From: Rugalucina vietnamica
Lineage: Eukaryota > Mollusca > Bivalvia > Lucinida > Lucinidae
Reading direction: 5' to 3'
NCBI GenBank assembly: GCA_964017185.1
Contig: OZ024874.1
Location: forward strand, 55,717,356 to 55,781,355
DNA length: 64,000 nt
This document shows, in pieces, positions 14,001 to 26,100 of this stretch; positions within the stretch are counted from its first letter, which is position 1; every line of letters starts with the position of its first letter. Under the pieces are notes generated by a model. It was not told the DNA's origin. It searched no databases and saw only the letters and a program-made list of their open reading frames with translations. Position numbers and translations under genes: made by a program.

Positions 14001-17000
14001 TCAGATCCCTGGGTCCATGCCAGGGGGTGGGGCTAGAGGTTAAAATCTAGAACACCATTAATAATAATGGCTTTTCTGTGATATAGTATTCTAGAAGTCT
14101 ATATCTTGAAAACTTTTTATCAGAGGGCTTTCATACTCGGACCATAGGTACCCTGTAGGGTTGAGTTTCATTCCATGGCATCGGGCCCCTGGGTCCATGC
14201 CTGGGGGGGTGGGGCTGGAGGTTAAAAACTAGAACACTAAAAAATAGATGTACTGCTGTGTAACTTTTACAAGGAGGCATATCTTGACAACAACTTATCA
14301 TAAAGCATTCATACTTCATACACTTTAGGTTCCATGACATCGGACCTCTGGGTCAGAGTCAGGGGGGGGGGGGGGGGGGGGGGGCTAGAGGTCAAAATCT
14401 AGAACTCCCCGAATTTTTTTTTCTTTTTATTTCTTAATAGAAACAACTTAGGAGGATGGTTGGTCATTGATCTTTTGACTTTGTGACACTGACTTGTGTG
14501 TCATGACGGTAAGGGTCAGTTGACCTACTTTCCATGGTTCAGTGATTTTGCCTTATATCTTGACACTCAATTAGTATATTTTCTTACTTCTTTCAGATTA
14601 TGAGTTAGTACGTCCAGGCCTTTGACCCCAACATACTTGTAGGTCACTGTGACCTAATTTCACGGTTCAGTGATTTTGCCTTATATCTTGACACTCGATT
14701 AGTATATTTTCATACTTTTTTCAGATTATGAGTGAGTATGACCAGACCTTTGACCCCAATATACTTATAGGTCACTGTGACCTAATTTCACGGTTCAGTG
14801 ATTTTGCCTTATATCTCGGTACTCAAATGGTTTATGAACAAACTTCTTTCAAAGTATGTTTGCGTATGACAAGACCTTTGACCCTGAAGTAGTCCTAGGT
14901 CACTGTGACCTAATTTCACGGTTCAGTGATTTTGCCTTATATATTGACACTCGATTAGTATATTTTCATACTTTTTTCAGATTATGAGTGAGTATGACCA
15001 GACCATTGACCCCAATATACTTATAGGTCACTGTGACCTAATTTCACGGTTCAGTGACTTTGCCTTATATCTCTGCACTCAAGTGGTTTATGAACAAACT
15101 TCTTTCACACTATGTTTGCATATGACAAGACCTTTGACCCTAAAGTAGTCCTAGGTCAATATGACCTAATTTCACGGTTCAGTGATTTTTCTTTATATCT
15201 CGGCACTCAATTGGTATATGAACATACTTCTTTCATGATATGTATGAGTATGACAAGACCTTTGACCGTAAAGTATTCCTGGGTCACTGTGACCTAATTT
15301 CATGGTTCAGTGATTTTGCCTTATATCTCGACACTCAGTTGGTATTTTTTCATACTTGTTTCTGATTATGAATGAGTATGACCACACCTTAAACCCAAAC
15401 ATACTTATAGGTCACTATGACCTAATTTCATGGTTCAGTGATTTTGCTTTATATCTCAACACTGAATGGGTATATGATCATTTTTCTTTCACATTATGAG
15501 TAAGTGTCACTAGACCTTTGACCCTGCAATACTTATAGGTCAGTGTGACCTTTTTTCACGGTTCAGTGATTTTGCCTTGTTTCTTGGCACTCACTTGGTA
15601 TATGAACACACTTCTTTCACAATATGAGTGAGACCTTTAAATCTTAGGTAGTTATAGTTAACTTTCATGGTTCAGTGATTTTGCCTTATTGCATCAAGGC
15701 AAAAAGATGTATGAGCATAATGCTTTGGGTTACTGGTCGGGTTTGGCCTTATGTTTGACAAAGGTCAGAAGCAGTCGAGCACGCTGTCCTGCGACAGCTC
15801 TTATTTTTTATTTTTTTTTTTTACATTAATATTGAGATTGAGATTAATAGCTTGTTCGAATCATATATTGAATAACAATTAGGGTATGCTTACAGTAGCT
15901 TTAAAAAATGACATATAAAAAGAGTCACCTTTCAACCTAAATGGTAGTACAATGCATTTGAAAATTCTGAAAAAAAATATATAAAAAATGAAGAGCCCTT
16001 GTTGCTTATAATGAAAACATTTTAAATGAGCCGCCCCATGGGAAAACCAACAATCTGCATAGGCGAAAACAAAGGCGCAGATCAGCTTCGCGGTAACCGC
16101 GAAGCTGATCAGCGCCTTTGTTTTCGCTACACGGATAGTACAATCCCTCTACTTCCTAAATACAAAATTTCAAGCTTCTAGCCGTTTTCTGTGCTTGTAC
16201 AGGCTGGTTTGTGTCAGACCTGGTCGGAAACCACATTGTTGGTTTTCCCACGAGGCGGCTCAAATGAAGGAAGTCAAGAGCCTGTAGGGTTTTGCCAAGC
16301 TGGAATTGAATTCTATTATGTAGATGCTGACGTTTGAGCCACCTCGTGGGAAAACCAACAATGTGGTTTCCGAACAGGTCAGACACAAACCGGCCTGTAA
16401 AAGCACAGAAAAGAGCTAGAATCTTGAAATTTCGGATTAAAGTAGAAGAGGAACTGTACTATCCGTGTGGCGAAAACAAAGGCGCTGATCAGCTTCGCGG
16501 TTACCGCGAAGCTGATCTGCGCCTTTGTTTTCGCCTATGCAGATTGTTGGTTTTCCCATGAGGCGGCTCATTTGTTTATTGATTGATTTCAGTGCCGAGA
16601 ACAACCCGAGGAGTAGTTCTCCAGTTGACATGGACACAACAGAAGTCAGCTCAAGAACAAACGCCTACTGTAAGTATTTTTTTTTACCCGAGTACATATT
16701 TGTAGCCTATGCAAAAAAGTAGATGTCAAAGCTAATGTGTGATGGGTGGTTTTATGCTTGCTTAAGTGATATTCTGGCAATAGTGGATATAAGTAAGGGA
16801 CACTGTGCTTATGTTGCAAAAACATCTAATTTGAATTTAACTTGATGTGCATCGAGTATAGATTTGCTTGTATGATGTTTGATGAAATTCACATGGCTCA
16901 AGTTAAAGTTTGATTTTCCAAACTTTTTCCGTGAAACCAATCTTGAGATGTTTTGACAGATTTGTTCATAAGGACTTGACAGATTTGTTCATAAGGACTT

Positions 17001-20000
17001 GTAGCAGATTTAATTATAGCCACTCAATTTTTTGGTACTTAAGCAAAGACTAAGTTGTTCAACATTGTTTTATTTTCAACTATTTTTAGTGGCAGACAAA
17101 AAAGAATCTGATCTTACTGTACAAAGTATAGACAGTACAGATACAGTAGACGTCGAGACCAAATCCCCGGCAACTACGGGAGCCACTGACGCCTCGTCAG
17201 ATCAGCAGAACTCTGAGGTTTCCTCGACCACAGACACTACAACACTGAACCAGTCTACGGAATCTCCGGTGAAACAAAATTCCTCCAGCGACCAGTCTTC
17301 TATACCGGAACCTTCTAACAGGTAAATGCAGATTCTATTACTCATTAGACTGTGTTTTGTAAAACCTCTGACTGCCAGTTAATAGTTTTGCATATGAAAA
17401 CAATGACAACCAGTGGCAGGTTGCATGCTTCAAGAAAAAAAAAGTACTTTTGCTTGTGCGGCAGTCTTTACAGACAGCATTTCTTAAAGCATAGAAACAT
17501 TGGAAAGAAGAAAGTACACAGTCATAAATTAAAATTGAGAAAGTGAAGCTTCTTTTCAGGAATATATTAGTCAGTTTGCCATTTAGTCTGTAAAGATTAC
17601 AATGTGTATTTTCAGTCCTCCAGACAAGCCTCCCACTCCCCCATCGGAGCCCCCACCGGACGACCTTGACCTCGATCCCCCTCAGTCCCCGCCCAGCCCC
17701 TCCAGTACCCCCACAAGTACCTCCTCCGTGACGTCCACAACTTCTACATCCGACTGTGATTCTACTACCGACCTAGCTACTGCTGCTGATACGGGCGACG
17801 ACCAGGCCAAACTGGGCCAGGGAGACACTGGGTAGGCACACATTGTCTTAGCATAGCAGAATTTGCTAGAATTTTAGAGGCATGAGCATAATCAGTTTTA
17901 ATAGCATGTTATATCATTCTCAAACCCTTAGATTATAACGCAGTCATCTTAAACATAAAGTTGACTGTAGATAGTAGTGATAACATTATTAATAATAGTC
18001 ATTATTATGTCATCATATGTATTGGATTCAAACATAGTATATGCTACAAAAAAAAAAAAGATTCTGATTTTGCTCTATTTATGTGTTCAAAGTGATGATT
18101 AATGTTTGATTTGAAGCCCAAATTGCATACAGCTTGTTTTTATGCAACACACATTGGACAGAACCATATGATTGGTACATGTGCTACAAGGATTGATTAA
18201 TATGTCAATGCAGAGTTGGTGTGTGGTCGTACACGGGTTGGTGTACACATAGCACATATTGATGTGACAAAGCAATATTTAGTTTGAAAAACAGAAAGCA
18301 CATATGAGCCGCGACACGAGAAAACCGGTCTTCGGGGTTTCCGACAAGGTCTCACACAAACCGGCCTGTGCAGTCACAGAAGCAGGCTAGAAGCTTGAAA
18401 TTTCGGATTTAAGAAGAAGAAAAATTGTACTATCCGTGTAGCGAAAACAAAGGCGCTGATCAGCTTCGCAGTTAGCGCTGATCAGCTTCGCAGTTACTGC
18501 GAAGCTGATCTGCGCCTTTGTTTTCGCATAGGCAAATATCCGTTTTTCTCACGACGTGGCTCATATGGCAGACTTCAAGATTCTTATTCAGAGCATTAAA
18601 GATGCAGGAAAATTGGGGGAAGAAATGGTTGTTGTTAATCACTGAACCAGTGAATGCATTTTGATTTGCATGAAAAATGTAGATTTATAAGCATTTTGCT
18701 GCATGGGGTGCAATTTTAATCATTTATTCAACTTTTAGCTGAGCTGCCACATAAGAAAACCAACGATTTGCATATTCGAAAACAAAGGCACAGATCAACT
18801 GTGCAGTGACTGCACAGGTGATCAGCGTCTTTGTTTTAACTACACGGATAGTACAGTCCCTCTTCTTTTCAAATCTGAAATTTCAAGCTTCTAGCCTGCT
18901 TCTGTGACTGTACAGGCTGGTTTGTGTCGGACATGGTCGGAAACTGAGATTGTTTGTTTTCTCAGGCAAGGCTCAGCTTATATCACCATTATTTTACTGT
19001 TTGTTGCTGGCTTCATGTTTGTGTGTCTGTATGTCTGCACTGTTTTTGAAGGTTTAATCAGCCAATAACAGAGGATGCGGAAATTGAAGGAGGTGGTGAC
19101 CTCAATTTGAATTTTAAGTGAGTGATATGCCATTGCCGTGGTGAACAGTGTTAGTTAACAATAGCTTATATTTATTTGAGCCGCCTCTTGGCCCGACACA
19201 AACCGACCTGTACAAGCACAGGAAAGATAGAAGCTTGAAATTTCGGATTTAAGTAGAAGAGGAATTGTACTATCCGAGTAGGGAAAACAAAGGCGCTGAT
19301 CAGCTTCGCGGTTACCGCGAAGCTGATCTGCGTCTTTGTTTTCGCCATTGCAGATTGTTGGTTTTCCCACGAGGCGGCTCATTTCCTGTTATTTCTTGTT
19401 AATAACCGTATCCCGAAGTTTGTAATCCCAGTTTTTCAGTGCCTTGTTTTGAAATAAAAGTTCTTTTGCAATCATGGGTACTAACACTCTTTGGCTTTTC
19501 GGATACCTTCAGCTAGCAAAGAGGCGTACAAAAGTAGTTTCTTTCCACAGACTATCAGGGACTGGAATGACCTCCCTGATTCTTTGATCTCCTCTATGAC
19601 TGTGTGTCTCAGTTCGCATCTCTTGTGAGAGCCAGGGACTAATTTCCCTCCTGGCGCACTCCCCCCTGGTGAAATATTGTCAATTTGGCGTTATTGTCAA
19701 TTTGGCGTATCACCAGTAAACCATTTAGATTCAGAACACACCATAAACACATTTTAAGTAAATCAAAATAAAGAAATAAAGTAGATGCATTTGATTGAGT
19801 GAGTATGCACGGCTATATTGTAACAAAATGCTTTCAAAGGCAAATGTACCCTGAAAATGCTTTTTAATGCAGCTTATTTGTAAACTCATTGATTTAAAAG
19901 CTTTCACAAAAAATTACAAAATGGATGAAAAACAGGTACAGTGGCTTGATTAGTATGAGCCACCCCATGGGAAAACCAACAATCTGCATAGGCGAAAACA

Positions 20001-22646
20001 AAGGTGCAGATCAGCTTCGCGGTCAGCACCTTTGTTTTCGCTACTCGGATAGTCCAATTCCTCTTCTACTTAAATCCAAAATTTCAAGCTTCTAGCTCTT
20101 TTCTGTGCTTGTACAGGCCAGTTTGTGTCAGACCTGTTCGGAAACCACATTGCTGGTTTTCCCACGAGGCGGCTCATATAGTGTGTCTTGATTTGCGTTC
20201 AAGACTTGAAGCAGACCTTGTCAAGTCACATTTGAGCCGCCTCGTGGGAAAACCAACAATGTGGTTTCCGAACGGGTCTGACACAAACTGGGCTGTACAA
20301 GCACAGAAGATGGCTGGAGACTGGAAATTTTGGATTTAGAAAGTAGAGGAATTGTACTATCCGTGTAGCGAAAACAAAGGCGCTGATCAGCTTCGCGGTT
20401 ACCGCGAAGCTGATCTGCGCCTTTGTTTTCGCATAAGCAGATTGTTGGTTTTCTCATGAGGCGGCTCATTTCTTCTATGGGTAAGATTACTGACCATCCT
20501 GACCTGACATTTTGTTGACCATGGATGTAAAGCAAAAAACCTTTAATACAAACAAATGAAAACCTCCCATCTTATTAAAACATTAATTAATAATAAGCAA
20601 ACATCTAGTACTGGTAAGCATAATTTGTACTACAAAAGATGGACAAAATGTCTCTTTATTTCAATGCAAAAACACTTTTCACAGCAAGGCACTGTATTGA
20701 AAGACGATTATTACTTGTTTGTTTTGTTATATGGCCCAGTTTTCTGGGTGGTTCCTGTGTTCATGGTATGCAAGTATTTTAGCTGAAACTTTGAAGAATG
20801 TATGAATTTTCTAACAAATTGTCAAGTTCACCAGCATCTGCCATCCATATTGTGAAAGAAAAATAATTAACTGTTTTTGTGAGGCTTGTTCAATGAAGAG
20901 GCTTGTTCAATAATTTCATTGATCTGAATGTAGGAGTTATGCCATATTCAAAATGGGCAGATGTCTTTAAAAAGTTCCAGTCTGACATCTGACAGTGAAT
21001 TATTTTTAAAGTTACTTATTTCATGCAAGGTGTAATGCAATAGGGAAACATTAAAATTTGATAAGAATTTTATGAATCATTGAAATTGTCAGCCACTTCT
21101 TAAGTGACCTACAAATTCTGGTGCCTTCTGGGGAAGTCAAAGAACAATATAAAAAAAAACTAGAAATGCGTGTTTGTAAAACACTATGCCCCCAACTGTA
21201 TGCTTGTCCCTAAACTGGTAGCCTGTATGATTCATTTATTTCATTTGAATGAAGTGAAATTTAATTTCCTAAAGAAGCTGTTCGGTTGCCTATGTTTTTG
21301 ACCTCGATCCAGAAACAGAATGTAAGCTTTTTGCATACAAGTTAGAAATGGAGTAAAAATTTCAAAATGGAGTTATTTTGTCAAAATTTGATGGAAAGTC
21401 CTAAAAAAATTAATCAGGTGATCTTCTTCTCTGACAGCCCCAACCAGTATACAAAATATGAAGGCTCTAGCTTAAATACTTTTTCAGATATCTTGCACAC
21501 AAGATTTTCAAATTTTGTTTTAAAATTTTCAAATTTTGTTTTAAAAGGGGCATAACTCCAAAAAGGCGCATAACTTGAACATGAAAAAAAATACGGGTCA
21601 ACTATTTTTTCATGAGGAATGTGTATATAAAATTTCAAAACCCTAGCGTTCACCGTTCAAAAGTTTCAAATTTCACCGAAAAGTGGAAAAATCAATCAAA
21701 ACTTGAAAATTCCGTATTTTTGTCAAAATTTGACGGAAAGTTCTCAAAATTTGATCAGGTCATCTACTCATCAGCCCCAACCAGTATACCAAATATGAAG
21801 GCTCTAGCTTAAATACTGTTCGATATATCTTGCACACAAGATTTTCAAATTTTGTTTTCAAAGGGACATAACTCATAAAAGGGGCATAACTTGGACATGA
21901 AAAAAAATACGGGTCAACTATTTTTTCATGAGGAATCTGTATATAAAATTTCAAAACCCTAGCATTCACCATTCAAAAGTTTCAAATTCCACCGAAAAGT
22001 GGAAAAATCAATCAAAATTTCAAAATTCCGTATTTTTGTCAAAATTTGACGGAAAGTTCTCAAAAGTTGATCAGGTCATCTACTCATCAGCCCCAACCAG
22101 TATACCAAATATGAAGGCTCTAGCTTAAATACTGTTCGAGATATCTTGCACACAAGATTTTCAAATTTTGTTTTCAAAGGGACATAACTCATAAAAGGGG
22201 CATAACTTGGACATGAAAAAAAATACGGGTCAACTATTTTTTCATGAGGAATCTGGATATAAAATTTCAAAACCCTAGCATTCACCATTCAAAAGTTTCA
22301 AATTCCACCGAAAAGTGGAAAAATCAATCAAAATTTCAAAATTCCGTATTTTTGTCAAAATTTGACGGAAAGTTCTCAAAAGTTAATCAGGTCATCTACT
22401 CATCAGCCCCAACCAGTATACCAAATATGAAGTCTCTAGCTTAAATACTTTTCGAGATATCTTGCACACAAGATTTTCAAATTTTGTTTTCAAAGGGAAA
22501 TAACTCAGAAAAGGGGCATAACTCAGACAAGAAAAAAAATACGGGTCAACTATTTTTTCATGAGGAATACACACATGAAATTTCAAATCCCTAACATTCA
22601 CCATTCAAAAGTTAACAGACGTACACACGCACACACACACACACAC

Positions 22647-22679
<33 letters not shown>

Positions 22680-23118
22680 CCGAAAGCAATATGCCCTTCC
22701 AACTTTTTCAAAGTTGGGGGCATAAAAATAGAAAGAAAAATCAAAATCTAGTTGTTAGTTTTAAGAATCTTTGAAGACAGATTTTTTTATGAAACTTCAT
22801 AGAACTGTATTGTAACCTGTAGATTTTCCTCATCCCTTGGGCTCTATGTGAGCCGTAACATGAGAAAACTGCAGTAACAAAAGGCGCAGATCAGCTTGGC
22901 AGCAACTGCCAAGCTGATCAGTGCCTTTGTTTTCACTACATGGATAGTACAATTCCTCTTCTTTCCAAATCTAAAATTTCCAGCCTCTAGCCATCTTCTG
23001 TGCTTGTGCAGGCCTGTTTGTGCCGGACCTGGTCGTAAACCCTGAAGACAGGTTTTCTCGTGTGGTGGCTCATGTTGTATTTTGCATTGTTTTTGTTTCA
23101 GCTCATTGGTTACAACAT

Positions 23119-23152
<34 letters not shown>

Positions 23153-26100
23153 TAATAATACATTTATGTGCATGATTCTTCACTGAGATGTATTGTATGG
23201 ATTCTTCAGTTATGCATGCATCTGTGTTCTTAATCGACTGCACAATGTATGTTGTATAATTATTTACAGCCCTTTTCACTCGAGCTTACCATTTCAGCAT
23301 TTAGGTCAATCAAGTTTTTGTGTATAAATCAGGTAATTATTATAGAACTGAAACAGTGTCCTAGGTGCCAGGTGTTCTTAAAATCTATACAGTATTTATC
23401 TTTAAGTAATGTTTTTACCTCTTCTGATATAATCATTGTAATTGTTTGGTTAAAGCACATTTTTATTTCAAAATTCTTTGCACAACATATACACCTGGAC
23501 CTCTTTATAATATAGGGTTATTGCACTGATATCGGTGAATATTGTCCCGAGTTGGGATATCGAAGGACGCGAGCTTGCGAGCGGCCGTAGATATCCCAAC
23601 GAGGGACAATATTCACCGATATCAGTGCAATAACCCTTTTATTATATAGCTATAAATACTTACTTCTCATTTTTTATGATTTGTTGATTGTTTATATTAA
23701 AAAAATGAAAAAAATTACGGGAAGACATAACCCTTTTATTATATAGCTATAAATACTTACTTCTCATTTTTTATGATTTGTTGATTGTTTATATTAAAAA
23801 AATGAAAAAAATTACGGGAAGACAGCGGCAATATCCATGAGTGATATCATTTTTGCACTAGTGCAATATCAAATGATATCATTTTTGCACTGTTACTATT
23901 CTGAAGCATATTTTGCAATAATATCATTATTTCCGACATTTTATTTCTTCTTTTGACTTTAATTACTTAAATCTTTAAGTGCCAAACTTCAGTTGACGTT
24001 TAGTTTCGCTATGACGTCATTTTCAGCGTGACGTCAGATAAAGATGACGTCATCAGAGTTGGCGTCCAAAAATTACAACTTTCCATGATGGTCGTCAAGT
24101 AAAAAATCGGCAATGCTTTACAGAAAGATTTTTTCCCCTTTTAACAAAGTGTGCAATATCATAAAAGTGTGCCGATATCGTATGATATCTGCACACTTGT
24201 TACTCGGCTTTTATCGCTATGTTTTATTCATTTGATATTTATAGCTATATAATAACACAGTTCGTTACAGCACGGTTTCGGATATAACACGGACCATTCA
24301 TGGACCCCAAATGGTCTAATTTTGCTATGTATCTATATATTTTACTCTCTTTATAACACGGATTGGATAGCTAACAAGGAAATTGTCTTGGACCCCAACA
24401 ATAGTGTTATAAAGAGGTTGAGTTGTACAATGCATATTAAAAACACACACTTGAAGTTGGATATGAATGAAATCGGACTTTCATTAATTTTAGCAGTTAC
24501 CTATTGGTATTTACATGGCCAAAACTCCACATAGTAAGCTAAAGAATTTCACTGGAGAAAACTGTTTTAAAGGGAATTTAGTTTGAAACGCTAACTCAAA
24601 TCAGCAGATCAATCAATCCAGATGTCTTTGTGGACAACATGAAAAGAAACTCAGATCTTCAGAACACATGGTCTTCTTGTGTAATACAGATGCTCTAACG
24701 GCAAGCTCAAGTGAAAAGGGCTGTTACAGTCACAAAATCAAAATATCTGAAGATTAGAAAATACTTGGCTATTGAGTAACAAATGGCACCATATCTTTTT
24801 CATTGCATGTTTCTAAATAATGCAGCTTTGGGTATAACAATTACATGGCCGTATCGCTCAAAATCTCATTTAAATCGATGACATTCATTTTACTCCAGAT
24901 AATTGTAGCAAGCATACTTAATTTGCTTATACTGGCATTTGTTACAAATTCACTGGCCTATGCATATTTTGACTGACAGGCAGCATTTGGTCAATCGAAT
25001 GTATGTATAAAACTTCTGTACACCAGTTACCCTGACAGCAGAGTATGTACTGAATATCTATGCGCCTTGTAGTTTGAAGTTCAGGGGCAAATTGTTCACA
25101 ACTTTGTCAGCTTAACCTCAACTCGTCAACTACATAAGCAAATAGACTGTTATATTTTGTTGATAAAATGTGAGAATCCTTTGCAAATGCAAAGGATTCT
25201 CACATTTTATCAACAAAATATAACAATGTATTTGCAATATGCATGTTTGAAATTTTAACGAATCGTTAACTAAAGATGTCGTTAATTTTGATCAACTGGC
25301 CCCTGGTATCGACAGAAGGAGTCTTGATTTTGTTTGAATATGTTGAGTAACACTCATTATTGAGTCAATCAAGACTAGAATTCTAAGTTTTCTGTATGTT
25401 TGTTTACAGTTTCCTGACCAAGACAGGCTTGATGAAGTCAGCTGCCCCACCCCCTAACTGTAAGCCCTCGGAGAAGGTGGAGGACCCCCCTGTGTCAGAG
25501 AACGGACCAACGAACGAAGATCCTGCGGCTCCTGATAGCTGTAAAATGGCTCAGGTCGAAGAACTTAGGTGAGCTTTGATTAATGAGCCATGACATGAGA
25601 AAACCTTTTTTCGGGGTTTCCGACCCAGTTCGACACAAATGGGCCTGTACAGTCACAGAAAAAGGCTGGAAGCTTGAAACAAAGGGGCTGATCAGCTGTG
25701 CAGTGCAGTTACTGCACAGCCGATCTGCATCTTTGTTTTTGCATACGCAGATTGTTGGTTCTCTCATGATACCGCCCATTTTTAGTTGCTAATGACCTAC
25801 AACACAGTGTTTGGAATTGAATTAAGATAATATCTGATAATTTCATGCATGTAAAACTGTATTTTGCATACCTTGGCCTTTTTAGCTCACCTGAGCCGAA
25901 GGCTCATAGGTGAGCTTATAGTATACCCATGCTCCGGCGTCCGTCCATCCGTCCGTCCGTCGTCCGTCGTCGTCCACAATGTCAAAGATCTTCTTCTCTG
26001 AAACCGATGGGCCGATTGTTCTCATATTACACATACACCATCTACAGGTAGGGGGAAAGAATAATTGTGTTTTTTGTTTTGATCGGATAAGGACTCTGGT

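Larger units (their letters stand above)
23267..24723. mobile_element. Family I element, copy 1, TTA target duplication
   Basis: Ends CAGCCCTTTTCACTCGAG and CTCAAGTGAAAAGGGCTG with TTA on both sides, as for PIF/Harbinger-type elements (inference). Interrupted by a family M element. No transposase frame. Confidence 0.78.

Noticed and set aside
13616-15805. Autonomous transposon with transposase in family F
   Set aside because: Only tandem repeats and short frames are present; no conserved enzyme motif is visible.
21612-22604. Open frames of 66-70 codons repeating on both strands
   Set aside because: They shift by exactly 316 bp with the monomer, lack splice or coding signals, and appear equally on both strands.
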